64,000 nucleotides of DNA from Ferribacterium limneticum. GTDB taxonomy: Bacteria; Pseudomonadota; Gammaproteobacteria; Burkholderiales; Rhodocyclaceae. Made by a program: the position numbers and the translations under genes. A model generated the notes under the pieces. The model saw nothing but the letters and a program-made list of their open reading frames with translations. It did not search any database and was not told the origin of the DNA. This document shows positions 42,849 to 51,717 of the stretch, in pieces (the first letter of the stretch is position 1; each line of letters begins with the position of its first letter). The DNA is taken from contig NZ_CP075191.1 in assembly GCF_020510625.1 (NCBI RefSeq), forward strand, positions 4,151,798 to 4,215,797. Reading direction: 5' to 3'.

Positions 42849-44039
42849 GTGACCCCGCTGCTGCTTTCCGCCTACACCGCCACTACCTGCCTCGGGCGCG
42901 GGCTTGATGCCACGCGCGAAGCCTTGCTTAGCGGGCGGAGCGGGTTGGTGCCGTGTGCTTTCGAGACGGTACAGCTGGATACCTGGATGGGCGAGGTGGC
43001 CGCGGTTGATGCGGAAAAGCTACCGGAGTCGCTGGCTAACTACGATTGCCGCAACAACCGGCTGACGCAGATGGGCCTCGAAACGGACGGGTTTGCCGAC
43101 CGTGTGCGGGAGGCGATTGCCCGTTTTGGCAAGACACGGGTCGGCGTTTTCCTCGGCACAAGTACGGCCGGCATTTTGCAGACCGAGCTGGCCTATCGCC
43201 GGCGCGCCCCTGAAACCGGTGCGCTGCCTGACGATTTCCACTACCGCACGACACACAATTCCTTCTCGCTGGCCGAGTTCACCCGCGACTATTTCGCGCT
43301 GGAAGGCATGGCCATGGCGATTTCGACGGCCTGTTCTTCCAGCGCCAAGGTCTTCGCCGCCGCCGCCCGCCAGCTTGAGCTCGGGACCATCGATGCAGCC
43401 ATCGTCGGCGGCGTCGATACCCTGTGCCTGACCACGCTGTACGGCTTCGCCTCGCTGCAACTGACCTCGGCCCAGCCCTGCCGCCCCTACGATGCGGCGC
43501 GCAACGGAATTTCGGTCGGCGAAGGCGCTGCCTTTGCGCTGCTCGAACGTTGCGACCAACCGGCCGCCGGCTCAGTGCTACTGCTCGGCACCGGCGAATC
43601 GAGCGACGCTTACCACATGTCCTCGCCGCACCCGGAAGGCCTGGGTGCCCAAATGGCCATGGAAGCGGCGCTGCGCTCGGCCGGGCTAACCGCCAGCGAC
43701 ATCGATTACATCAACCTGCACGGCACCTCGACGCCGGCCAATGACGCTGCAGAAGGCAAGGCCGTCAGTGCCCTGTTCGGCAACTCCGTTCCGTGCAGTT
43801 CAACCAAAGGCGCCACCGGCCACACGCTGGGCGCCGCCGGTGCCGTCGAGGCCATCATTTGCGCCCTGACGCTGACTGACGGTTTCCTGCCCGGCAGCCC
43901 GGGCACCGAGCATCTAGACCCAAGCATCCCGGTCGATTACCTGTTGAAAACCCGTGACGGAAAAGTCAGTCGTGCGCTGACCAATTCCTTCGGTTTCGGC
44001 GGCAGCAATTGCAGCCTGGTTCTGGGAGTCGCCCAATGA
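42849..44039 (+). CDS. Beta-ketoacyl-ACP synthase of the aryl-polyene locus (second)
   Basis: The 396-residue condensing enzyme has the catalytic Cys in STACSSSAKV (about 160), His in LHGTSTPAND (about 298) and His in GATGHTLGAA (about 333), then NSFGFGGSNCSL. All three residues are present, so it is active. It starts a second forward operon (ketosynthase, ketosynthase-like protein, dehydratase, ketoreductase) with GTG at 42849. It resembles the ApeO/ApeR type; in the known system it pairs with the chain-length-factor-like protein encoded next. Confidence 0.93.
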   Translation: MTPLLLSAYTATTCLGRGLDATREALLSGRSGLVPCAFETVQLDTWMGEVAAVDAEKLPESLANYDCRNNRLTQMGLETDGFADRVREAIARFGKTRVGVFLGTSTAGILQTELAYRRRAPETGALPDDFHYRTTHNSFSLAEFTRDYFALEGMAMAISTACSSSAKVFAAAARQLELGTIDAAIVGGVDTLCLTTLYGFASLQLTSAQPCRPYDAARNGISVGEGAAFALLERCDQPAAGSVLLLGTGESSDAYHMSSPHPEGLGAQMAMEAALRSAGLTASDIDYINLHGTSTPANDAAEGKAVSALFGNSVPCSSTKGATGHTLGAAGAVEAIICALTLTDGFLPGSPGTEHLDPSIPVDYLLKTRDGKVSRALTNSFGFGGSNCSLVLGVAQ

Positions 44040-44836
44040 GCCGCCCGCTGACCGCCTGGATCGAAGGCATCGGTTTCCTGGCTCCCGGCCTGCCGGACTG
44101 GCCAACGGCCCGCGCCGTGCTGCGCGGCGAGCAGGCCTACGAAAGCGCGCCGTCCGTCCTGCCGGCCCCAAGCATCCTGCCACCGGCCGAACGGCGTCGG
44201 GCCAGCCGCGTCGTCAAGCTTGCGCTGGCCGTCGGCCTCGAAGCCGCCGCCCATGCCGGGGCCGATGTCGCGATGCTGGCCACCGTCTTTTCCGCCTCGG
44301 GTGCCGACGGCCATAACTGCCACGCGCTGTGCGAGCAACTGGCCACCGACGACCGCCAGATTTCACCAACCCGCTTTCACAATTCGGTCCATAACGCTGC
44401 CGCTGGTTACTGGGGCATCGCCACTGGCGCGATGGCACCTTGCCAGGTTCTCTGCGCCTACGACGGTAGCTTTGGCGCCGGCCTGATCGATGCGCTGGGG
44501 CAGGTCGCGCTCGACCACCAGACGACGCTGTTAATCGCCTACGACAGCGAATATCCCGAGCCGCTGTTCGCCAAGCGTCCGGTGCCAGACGTGGCCGGTG
44601 TTGGGCTGCTGCTAACACCAGAACGCAGTGAGCGCTCGCTTGCATCGATCAAGCTCACGTTATCTGCCGATGCCGCCGAAACGTTGGCCGACGATGCACT
44701 CGAAACATTGCGCGTCTCGATTCCGGCCTTGCGGGCGCTGCCCTTGCTGCAGAAACTGGCACGCGGTGAAGCCGGCGAGGTCTGTCTCGACTACTTGCCA
44801 CCGATGCAGTTGAAGGTCGAAATCGGATCGTGCTAG
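44036..44836 (+). CDS. Ketosynthase-like protein lacking the active Cys (chain-length-factor type)
   Basis: This 266-residue protein matches the N-terminal half of the ketosynthase fold (Ketoacyl-synt_2, ApeC class). The region equal to the nucleophile elbow lacks Cys (FHNSVHNAAAGYWGIATG), and the C-terminal His motifs are missing, so it is not a catalyst. Family members form a heterodimer with an active ketosynthase. Start at ATG 44036 overlaps the previous stop (ATGA); the next gene overlaps its end by seven bases. Confidence 0.88.
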   Translation: MSRPLTAWIEGIGFLAPGLPDWPTARAVLRGEQAYESAPSVLPAPSILPPAERRRASRVVKLALAVGLEAAAHAGADVAMLATVFSASGADGHNCHALCEQLATDDRQISPTRFHNSVHNAAAGYWGIATGAMAPCQVLCAYDGSFGAGLIDALGQVALDHQTTLLIAYDSEYPEPLFAKRPVPDVAGVGLLLTPERSERSLASIKLTLSADAAETLADDALETLRVSIPALRALPLLQKLARGEAGEVCLDYLPPMQLKVEIGSC

Positions 44837-45279
44837 ACCGCGCCTGGATCGCCGCCCACATCCCGCACCAGGGCAGCATGTGCCTGCTCGATACAGTGAG
44901 CGAATGGTCGGAAAACAGCATTGCCTGCCGGACAAGCAGCCACACCGACCCGGCCAACCCGCTGCGCGCCGAGGGCCGCCTCGGTGCCGCCAACGGCATC
45001 GAATACGCCGCGCAGGCCATGGCCATCCACGGTGCCTTGCTCGCCAGTAGCGATGACCAGCCCCGCCAGGGCTACCTGACCAGTGTGCGCAGCGTGACCC
45101 TGCACACCGCCCGCCTTGATGACCTGCCAGGCGAATTGCTCGTCCGCGCCGAGCGCCTGTCCGGCGACGCCAACAACATCCTCTACCAGTTTTCCGTCAG
45201 CCACGCCGACCGTTGCCTGCTTGAAGGCCGCGCCGCCGTGGTTCTCGATGCCAGCACCCTGAGCAAGGAACAGCCATGA
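44830..45279 (+). CDS. ApeP-type hotdog dehydratase
   Basis: The 149-residue hotdog protein has the family opening IPHQGSMCLLDTV with the active-site His. It is the 3-hydroxyacyl-ACP dehydratase class (ApeP) of aryl-polyene loci and would work with the ApeI-class dehydratase at 33720 as a pair. The GTG at 44830 overlaps the upstream gene, and its stop overlaps the ketoreductase start (ATGA). Confidence 0.87.
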   Translation: MLDRAWIAAHIPHQGSMCLLDTVSEWSENSIACRTSSHTDPANPLRAEGRLGAANGIEYAAQAMAIHGALLASSDDQPRQGYLTSVRSVTLHTARLDDLPGELLVRAERLSGDANNILYQFSVSHADRCLLEGRAAVVLDASTLSKEQP

Positions 45280-45995
45280 AACGCGCCCTCGTCACCGGCG
45301 GCAGCGGCGGCATCGGTGCCGCCATTTGCCGGCGCCTCGCGGCCGACGGTCATCACGTGATCGTCCACGCCAACCGGAGTCTGGACAAGGCCGAGGCCGT
45401 CGTCGCCGCCATCCGGGAAGCCGGCGGCAGCGCCGAAGCCGTGGCCTTCGACGTCACCGACCGCGCCGCAACGGTCGCCACGCTGGAAAAACTGCTCGAA
45501 GCCGGGGCCATCCAGATCCTGGTCAATAACGCCGGCATCCACGCCGATGCCGTCTTCCCCGGCATGAGCGCCGAGCAGTGGCATTCGGTGCTCGACGTCT
45601 CGCTGAACGGGTTTTTCAACGTCACCCAGCCATTGACCATGCCGATGATCCGCACGCGCTGGGGCCGCATCGTCAATATTTCGTCGATTGCCGGCATCAC
45701 CGGCAACCGCGGCCAGGTCAATTATTCGGCCGCCAAGGGGGCGTTGCACGCCGCCAGCAAGTCGCTGGCGCTGGAGCTGGCCAGCCGCGGCATCACGGTC
45801 AATGCCGTGGCACCGGGCATCATCGCCACCGACATGATCGAAGGCGCCTTTGATGCCGAGGCGATCAAGAGCCTGGTGCCGATGAAGCGCGCCGGCAAGC
45901 CGGAAGAGGTGGCTGATCTCGTCGCCTTCCTCGCCTCGGACAGCGCTGCCTACATTTCCGGACAGGTCATCTCGATCAATGGCGGGATGATCTAG
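45276..45995 (+). CDS. 3-oxoacyl-ACP reductase (FabG-like) of the aryl-polyene locus
   Basis: The 239-residue short-chain dehydrogenase reduces beta-ketoacyl-ACP with NADPH (ApeQ class). It has TGGSGGIG at the cofactor site, NNAG, then the catalytic Ser in NISSIAG, Tyr and Lys in NYSAAKGAL, and ends with SGQVISINGGMI. It closes the second forward operon of the locus. Confidence 0.93.
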   Translation: MKRALVTGGSGGIGAAICRRLAADGHHVIVHANRSLDKAEAVVAAIREAGGSAEAVAFDVTDRAATVATLEKLLEAGAIQILVNNAGIHADAVFPGMSAEQWHSVLDVSLNGFFNVTQPLTMPMIRTRWGRIVNISSIAGITGNRGQVNYSAAKGALHAASKSLALELASRGITVNAVAPGIIATDMIEGAFDAEAIKSLVPMKRAGKPEEVADLVAFLASDSAAYISGQVISINGGMI

Positions 45996-46122
45996 CCTCA
46001 GCCTTTAATCGCAAATTCTGCCGCATCCCGCCGGAAAGCCCCTGCACAGCAGAATCCAATTGCCCGAGATATTCCCCACGAATAAAATGTTTCGAATTTC
46101 AAGTAAATAAAAGGGAACGGCC

Positions 46123-46449
46123 GTGAATCTATTGATCAAACTGGCCTCGCTAGCGCTGCTTTGCCAGCTCGCCGTCGAGGCCGGCGCCGACACCTATAAA
46201 TGCACTCAGGCCGGGAAAACTGTAATTTCCGATACACCCTGCGCCGCCGGGGCGAGCAAGGTTGATCAAAGTACAGACAAAATCAGTCGCAGCCAGAAAC
46301 TTCAGGCCGAAGTGATCAATCAGCGCAATCGGGTGCAATTGTCAGAACTTGAATACAAGGCGGCACGAGACAAAAATATCCGCGGCGGCGTTGCCATTCT
46401 CCCCGGCGAACCCGACACCCAGCCCTCACCCAGACGAGCTTATCGCTGA
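46123..46449 (+). CDS. DUF4124-domain exported protein
   Basis: This 108-residue protein has a signal peptide (cleavage near VEAGADTY) and the small DUF4124 domain with its Cys pair: TYKCTQAGKTVISDTPC. A charged C-terminal helix follows. The GTG start is preceded by AAAGGGAACGG. The family is common in betaproteobacteria and has no known role. It precedes the J-like protein by 22 bases and may be co-transcribed. Confidence 0.7.
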   Translation: MNLLIKLASLALLCQLAVEAGADTYKCTQAGKTVISDTPCAAGASKVDQSTDKISRSQKLQAEVINQRNRVQLSELEYKAARDKNIRGGVAILPGEPDTQPSPRRAYR

Positions 46450-46471
46450 ACACAAACCGGAACATTTTGTT

Positions 46472-47143
46472 ATGTCGAACACGCTTTACGACCTGCTTGA
46501 AGTCAGCCAGACGGCCAGCCAGAGCGCCATTTCGGAAAGCTATAAAAGGCTCTACGCAGGCTGCGCCGAACAAAGCGCCGGCGGGGACGAAGACGCGACC
46601 AATCGACTAATTGCCTTGCGTGAAGCATTCAACACGCTTTCCCGCCCGGAAAAGAGAAAAGCCTACGACCTCAAACTGGAAGCCAGATCGTCAGCTCCCG
46701 CCACAGAAAGTCCGTCGTCCTTCCCGTTTTTCAAGCTGCTGCTACTTGCCATCGTCCTCGGCACATGCGGCGTAAGCTACTCAAAATACCAATCTGTCCA
46801 GGAACAGGCCCGCCTGGAGAGGGAAAAAACGGCTGCAGCGACCCGAATGGCCGAACTGGAAGCCCAAAAGGCCCGTGAAGAAAAAATGGATGCCGAGCAG
46901 GCTGAATCCCGGCGACGCCGAGACGAAGCCTTCGAGCGGGCCAATCGGGAGCGCGAATACAGTTACGGAAAACAGGTTTCCCGGGATATCCAGCGCGCTG
47001 AAACAGCCGTTAACAGGGAAAAGGAAAGGGAAAAAGAAAGAGAAGAGCGCCAGCGCCAATACGACGCCGAACGCCAATTGGCCAAGGAAAAGGCAACGCT
47101 GCGCAGGCTTGAGGCAGAAAATTCACGCTACCCGCGTTACTGA
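46472..47143 (+). CDS. J-domain-like membrane protein without the HPD motif
   Basis: The 223-residue protein starts with a J-domain-like helix pair (LYDLLEVSQTASQSAISESY and RPEKRKAYDLKL). The His-Pro-Asp loop that stimulates DnaK is missing: YKRLYAGCAEQ occupies its place. A membrane helix (about 90-108) follows, then a long charged coiled coil (about 110-210, rich in E, R, K and Q). It may be a scaffold rather than a DnaK co-chaperone. Start at 46472 fits the J-domain; the frame is open further upstream. Confidence 0.7.
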   Translation: MSNTLYDLLEVSQTASQSAISESYKRLYAGCAEQSAGGDEDATNRLIALREAFNTLSRPEKRKAYDLKLEARSSAPATESPSSFPFFKLLLLAIVLGTCGVSYSKYQSVQEQARLEREKTAAATRMAELEAQKAREEKMDAEQAESRRRRDEAFERANREREYSYGKQVSRDIQRAETAVNREKEREKEREERQRQYDAERQLAKEKATLRRLEAENSRYPRY

Positions 47144-47186
47144 CCGGGGTTCCGTGGCAAGCCTGTAGGCGGCTCATCTTGATCAA

Positions 47187-47209
47187 CCGGGGAACGAACC
47201 GAGCCCCGG
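47187..47209 (+). terminator. Possible terminator hairpin after the J-like gene
   Basis: A CCGGGG/CCCCGG stem with a 10-base loop lies 43 bases after the stop, followed by CATTTAATT. The T tract is short, so this is a weak call. Confidence 0.35.
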
Positions 47210-47280
47210 CATTTAATTCACCTTGCATGGTCCGGCGCGATGCCGGATGATCGGATTCAGTCTGCCAAGGAGAATCCGCC

Positions 47281-47718
47281 ATGCCGAATTTCTATCCCCG
47301 CGTTACCGCGAATGCGTCGTCCGAAGCAAAGACAACGGCACCGCTCGATTTTTTCCAGAACCCGCTTGCGGCCTGGCAATCCTTCTCGCTGCCGCTGTCC
47401 GGCGACGTCACGCAAGCGATCAATCCGTGGTCATGGACCTTCGGCTCGGCAACCAGCCAGCTTGGGCTGGTCAATATCAACCTCGGGCGCAGCGGCAACC
47501 CGGAGGTCGAGCAGGAAGTGCTCGACGAAGTCGGCAGTTACGGCAAGCAGCTCGGCTGCATCGGCGACGCGCTGGCCGTGTTGATCAAGCACGTCAAGGT
47601 GGACGAACTGGCGCCCGCCGAACGTGACGCCATCACCAAGCTGCGCTTTCAGCTTGAGGCCATCGAGAAGATCAAGGCCGGCCACCGCACGACGAAAAAG
47701 GTGACGAAACGGGACTGA
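47281..47718 (+). CDS. Conserved hypothetical protein
   Basis: I do not recognise this 145-residue soluble protein with confidence. The N-terminal part is rich in aromatic residues (FFQNPLAAWQSFSLPL and INPWSWTFG), and the C-terminal half is a charged helix pair ending in a basic tail (KAGHRTTKKVTKRD). This layout resembles polyhydroxyalkanoate-granule or phasin-like proteins, but the resemblance is loose. A good Shine-Dalgarno (AAGGAGAATCC) precedes the ATG. Confidence 0.6.
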   Translation: MPNFYPRVTANASSEAKTTAPLDFFQNPLAAWQSFSLPLSGDVTQAINPWSWTFGSATSQLGLVNINLGRSGNPEVEQEVLDEVGSYGKQLGCIGDALAVLIKHVKVDELAPAERDAITKLRFQLEAIEKIKAGHRTTKKVTKRD

Positions 47719-47772
47719 CGGCGATAGTGCAGGGCTAGAATGAAGCTGTCGCCCGCTTGAAGGAGGAAATCC

Positions 47773-48027
47773 ATGAATCCCTCGCCAGACAGCCTGACCC
47801 TGCATGAAGCCGCCCGGCACCTGGCCGGCAACGTGGCCGAAGCCCAGCACAAATTCGAGGTCGCCCTGGCCCATGCGATCGAACATGGCAACCTGCACGC
47901 CAACGTCAAACGCTGGGCCACCGAGCAGTGGGAAGGCCAGCAATTGCCGGGCAACATCAACCGGCTGGAAACCTATATCGACCGTTGCGAACTTGAAGCC
48001 TGGCAGAAAGGGAATCCCCCGGCCTGA
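47773..48027 (+). CDS. Small conserved hypothetical protein
   Basis: This 84-residue soluble, mainly helical protein is not recognised. It has no Cys-rich or membrane part. Support for coding comes from the strong Shine-Dalgarno GAAGGAGGAAATCC before the ATG and high third-position GC. It lies 54 bases after the previous gene; a separate or shared promoter cannot be told. Confidence 0.6.
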   Translation: MNPSPDSLTLHEAARHLAGNVAEAQHKFEVALAHAIEHGNLHANVKRWATEQWEGQQLPGNINRLETYIDRCELEAWQKGNPPA

Positions 48028-48093
48028 CTACTACGCGCCGGCCGGGCTTACTGATTGTCTGCCGACGGCGCCAACCAGTTTCACCGTTGCCGA

Positions 48094-48744
48094 TTACCGG
48101 ACTATCTCGACCCTGGATTCGAATTTGTGAACACCGGAGGTCTGGGTGATATCCACGATGCTTTCAAATTCGAGGTCGGCCGGCTCTTGCTCCTGGCGAG
48201 GGTGGTCGTAGCCAAACTCATCGTAATAGTGCTTGACCACCGTTCTGAAGCCGGTCACCCGGGCGCTGGCGATATAGTATTTGCCGGGTTTCACATCCTT
48301 GAAGCTGTAGCGGCCGAACTCATCGCTCCTGGCCGTTCGCCGGTACTCGGCGAGCTTGGGGCTAACGACGATTTTGACGGACGAGTAATCCCGGTGCCTC
48401 TTGATATCGGCAGTCAGCTTCTTTTGCATGGCCAGATATTCTTCCAGGTAAGGCGTATAGGGATACAGATAGACACTGGCTCCCGCGACGGGAACACTGC
48501 CTTGAATGCAGCCTATTCCCCGTCCATAGCAACTGACCAGGACCGATTTGATTTCAACATTGCCCGGCTTCAGGGCTGCTTTGGCCAGCGCCTCATCGAA
48601 AACGGTCTTGGGCGCGCGGGGAGCCAGGGCGTTGGCCTTTCTGTCGGCACGGTCGACCGGATCACCAGCCAAGGTGGCACAGGCTGAAATTCCCAGCGAT
48701 GCACATAGCAACAAGCCTAATTTGAGTCGGTTTTTCATGTCCAT
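48094..48744 (-). CDS. Hypothetical lipoprotein with carboxypeptidase-regulatory-like fold
   Basis: This 216-residue lipoprotein has a lipobox near ISAC (Cys about 22). After a linker, the mature part has a beta-sandwich of the carboxypeptidase-regulatory type (AGASVYLYPY and GRYSFKDVKPGKYYI), typical of extracellular or periplasmic proteins of unknown role. Start at 48744 is preceded by AAGG at good distance; ATG 48738 is the alternative. It is transcribed on its own from the minus strand; 278 bases without a gene follow before 49023, and nothing is recognised there. Confidence 0.65.
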   Translation of the reverse strand: MDMKNRLKLGLLLCASLGISACATLAGDPVDRADRKANALAPRAPKTVFDEALAKAALKPGNVEIKSVLVSCYGRGIGCIQGSVPVAGASVYLYPYTPYLEEYLAMQKKLTADIKRHRDYSSVKIVVSPKLAEYRRTARSDEFGRYSFKDVKPGKYYIASARVTGFRTVVKHYYDEFGYDHPRQEQEPADLEFESIVDITQTSGVHKFESRVEIVR

Positions 48745-49022
48745 TTATTGCCTTGCCCAGCGGATCAGGCAGGAAATGCCGATCAGACGGGGATTGTTAT
48801 CTTGCGGGGAAAGACTGCAGATGTTCGAGAAAGGCGCTGAGACAGGGAACTCAGCGCCAAAGCAAGCTTCAGGGTCAGCCGCAAGGCCCGTGTTATGCGT
48901 TCTGCATTTTACCTGCTGACCCGGCTACGAACACAAATATTCAGGCATTGATCATGGCCGGGGAGTGCCATTGGCCCGGCCGATGAATCTCCTCGGCCAA
49001 TTCTTCTGCGGCTTCGCCAATG

Positions 49023-49340
49023 TCAGCCGGCGAGCAGTTCACCGACTTCCTGCTCGCTGTTTGGTCGAACAACGCGACCGACTTCCTGACCGTCGCGCAG
49101 CAGGATCAGCGTCGGCCATAGCTTGATGCGAAAACTGCGCCCGAGCCGACGCCCGGGACCATCTTCGATTTTCAGATGGGGCAAGGCGGGATGCGCCCGC
49201 AGGGCCGCCGCAATGGCTGGCTGGGCGCCTTGGCAATGGCCGCACCAGTTCGCACCGAACTCAAGCAGGACATCGCCGGGCATGGCATCGACCAATGCCC
49301 GCTCGGGCGCTTCGGCAGCGTAATTTGCAACATAGGCCAT
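49023..49340 (-). CDS. Thioredoxin-like protein
   Basis: The 105-residue cytoplasmic protein is a short thioredoxin fold with the active site WCGHC (about 31-35) and the cis-Pro region KLWPTLILLRDG. The middle residues GH are as in protein disulphide isomerases rather than GP of thioredoxin. No signal peptide. It is the last gene of the minus-strand operon, ten bases after the antiporter gene. Function and partner unknown. Confidence 0.8.
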   Translation of the reverse strand: MAYVANYAAEAPERALVDAMPGDVLLEFGANWCGHCQGAQPAIAAALRAHPALPHLKIEDGPGRRLGRSFRIKLWPTLILLRDGQEVGRVVRPNSEQEVGELLAG

Positions 49341-49350
49341 GCACTTCTCC

Positions 49351-50550
49351 TCAGGCGGAACGCGAGATCAGTTCTTTCAGCCGCGCCAGTTTCGGGGCAA
49401 CCAAGGGTACCGTCAGCATGGTGCTGACCACCGCCATCAGCAGCAGGGCGGTGAAGGTTTCGCTGGTGATGATCTGCTTGTCGAGCAGGATGTTGGCAAA
49501 AATGATCATGATCAGCGCCTTGGTCTGCAACAGCCAGCCGATGATGCTGGCTTCGCCGGGCTGCCATTTGAGGATTTTGCCGGCCGCCTGAACGCCGATC
49601 AGCTTGCCGCTGACCGAGGCGACCAGCAGCAGGCCGGCGGCAAGGAATACCGCAGCGCCACCGACATCCCAGTTGGTGCGCAGGCCGGTGGACAGGAAGA
49701 AAACCGGCATGATGACGAGCAGTACATGGTGGCGCAGCAGGTCCATCTTTTCCTGATCGAACCAGTCAGCCTCCATGCTTGCCCCGGCGAGGAAGGCGCC
49801 GACCATGAAATGCAGCCCGGCCCAGTCGGCGCCGAAGGACACCGCAGCCAGCCAGATCAGTGCCACGTACCAGCGGTCGCGCTCGAGCAGCCGAACCATC
49901 AGTTTGTGGAAGAGCCAGGCGGCGATGGCAAAGGCAACGAGGAAAGTAGCCTGGCGGCCGATGCGTTCCCAATCCATCAGGATCAGGGCCAGCACGCCCC
50001 AGATGGCGATGTCGTCGAGGCTGGCGTAGCGCAGGATGCGCTGGCCGATCGGCTGGCGCAGCACCTCCAGCTTTTCCATCAGCAAAATGAGAATAGGCAG
50101 GGCGGTCACCGCGCAGGCCATGCCGACGCCAACGACAAACTGCCAGGTCAGTGCCTTCGGCCCCATCCAGCCGTCAACCGTCAGCATCAGCCCGGCGGCG
50201 GCGCAGCCAAAGAGCAATGGCGTACCGAGCGCCAGGCCGGCGGTGATGCCGCTCTCCCGGCGATGCGCCCAGGCTTTTTTGAGGTCGAGTTCGACGCCGG
50301 CAATCATCACGAACAGCATCACCGCCCACCAGGCGATGCCGTTCAGCGACTGAACGACGGCCGGGTTGAAGACGAACTGGTAGTACTCGGGGAACACTCG
50401 GCCAAGGATGCCCGGCCCGAGCAGGATGCCGGTGATGATCTGGACGACGACCAGCGGTGCGTAATAGTCGGTCCTGCCGAGCCGCCAGATCAGCCAGGGC
50501 ACCGTGAAGATGATCGTCATCGCGATCAGGAAAATTTCGGTCGTGTTCAT
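49351..50550 (-). CDS. CPA2-type cation:proton antiporter
   Basis: This 399-residue membrane protein with about 12 helices matches the sodium/hydrogen exchanger domain (Kef/NapA class). The paired acids of the ion site are in LRYASLDDIAIW, and the antiporter signature region lies around ALPILILLMEKL. There is no C-terminal TrkA/RCK domain, so it differs from KefB/C. It could exchange Na+ or K+ for protons. Seven bases separate it from the HPP/CBS gene. Confidence 0.88.
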   Translation of the reverse strand: MNTTEIFLIAMTIIFTVPWLIWRLGRTDYYAPLVVVQIITGILLGPGILGRVFPEYYQFVFNPAVVQSLNGIAWWAVMLFVMIAGVELDLKKAWAHRRESGITAGLALGTPLLFGCAAAGLMLTVDGWMGPKALTWQFVVGVGMACAVTALPILILLMEKLEVLRQPIGQRILRYASLDDIAIWGVLALILMDWERIGRQATFLVAFAIAAWLFHKLMVRLLERDRWYVALIWLAAVSFGADWAGLHFMVGAFLAGASMEADWFDQEKMDLLRHHVLLVIMPVFFLSTGLRTNWDVGGAAVFLAAGLLLVASVSGKLIGVQAAGKILKWQPGEASIIGWLLQTKALIMIIFANILLDKQIITSETFTALLLMAVVSTMLTVPLVAPKLARLKELISRSA

Positions 50551-50557
50551 GATTCGT

Positions 50558-51706
50558 TCAATGGCGGGCGGCAGCCGCCGCCTGGCGGTGATAGATGGCA
50601 GCCAGCAGATCGGTTTGGGTCAGAACGCCGGCCAGCCGCTGGTTCTCGTCAAGCACCGGGACAATCACCGGATGCTCGGCTGAGGCAAGCAAGGCAGCGA
50701 TTTCACCGAGCGGCGTGGTCGTCTGCACCTGGGCAAAGCGGTGGCTCATGATCTGGCCAACCACCTCGGGTTTGTCCGAATAAGCGGAAGGTGTCGCCCG
50801 CAACAGGCGACGGATGTTCTCACCGATACCCTGGGCGCCATCCGGCTCGACGTGGCGCAGGAAATTTTCCAGCGTCAGCACGCCGATCACCCGATGACTG
50901 CGGTCGACCACCGGCAGGCCATGCAAATGATGGGTCTGCATCAATCCCCAGGCCTCGTTCAGCTCGGTAGCAAACTCGACGCTGAGCGCCGGCGCCGACA
51001 TGATCTCGCCGCAGATTCGTCGCTCATGGCGCTGATGGGCGTGGGTCGTCGCCAGATCGTAGATGCTGACCAGATCGTCCTCGCTGATGTCGAGGTAAGT
51101 ATCGAGCCGCTCCAAGGCATGCTGAATGTCTTCGTGGCGGATGCTTCGGCGCACCGGACGGTCCTTTTTGGCGACCTGCGTCGGCGGCAGGCATTGCGGA
51201 TAACGTCGGCCGGGAATCAGGTTATTGACCACCAGTACCGCCATCAGCGCCGCCCCGACGTTGAGCAGGGCAGTCAGCAAGGAGGTGGACTGCTGCTGGG
51301 CACTCAGTGCGAACACAACCGCCATGGCGCCGCCCGGCGGGTGAATGCAGCGCAGCCAGGCGGTCAGCCAGATCGCCAGGCCGAGCGCGACGCCGACGGC
51401 GAGAAAGGTCGGGGTGATCCACAGGCCGCAAAAATGGCCGATCAGCGCCGAGATGAACAAGCCCCCGGCCAGCGACCACGGCTGAGCCAGCGGGCTATGC
51501 GGCAGGGCAAAGAGAATGACCGAACTGGCTCCGAGCGGCGCCAAGAGATAGCTGATTCCGGGCCCGGCCGGCAACACCGTGAGAATGCCCTGCATCAACA
51601 AAATGCCGAGCAGACCCGCCAGCGCACTCAGCCAGCGCTCACGCGGCGACAGCGGCGCCGCGTCGGCAATCAGGTAACGCAGGGCAAACTGGCGCAGGGC
51701 GTGCAT
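50558..51706 (-). CDS. HPP-family membrane protein with CBS pair
   Basis: The 382-residue protein has an N-terminal HPP domain of four to five membrane helices, named by the motif found here as IHPPGGAMAVVFAL. A C-terminal cytoplasmic CBS pair (about residues 235-375) would bind adenine nucleotides. HPP transporters have been linked to nitrite/anion uptake in plants and cyanobacteria; the bacterial role is not settled. It lies 11 bases after the glycosyltransferase gene in the same run. Confidence 0.87.
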   Translation of the reverse strand: MHALRQFALRYLIADAAPLSPRERWLSALAGLLGILLMQGILTVLPAGPGISYLLAPLGASSVILFALPHSPLAQPWSLAGGLFISALIGHFCGLWITPTFLAVGVALGLAIWLTAWLRCIHPPGGAMAVVFALSAQQQSTSLLTALLNVGAALMAVLVVNNLIPGRRYPQCLPPTQVAKKDRPVRRSIRHEDIQHALERLDTYLDISEDDLVSIYDLATTHAHQRHERRICGEIMSAPALSVEFATELNEAWGLMQTHHLHGLPVVDRSHRVIGVLTLENFLRHVEPDGAQGIGENIRRLLRATPSAYSDKPEVVGQIMSHRFAQVQTTTPLGEIAALLASAEHPVIVPVLDENQRLAGVLTQTDLLAAIYHRQAAAAARH

Positions 51707-51717
51707 GGTCTGGCCTA

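Noticed and set aside
49339..50751. 470-codon plus-strand frame
   Set aside because: It is antisense to the antiporter gene; its composition (Gln, Asp, Gly and His-rich) is typical of the complement of a membrane protein gene.
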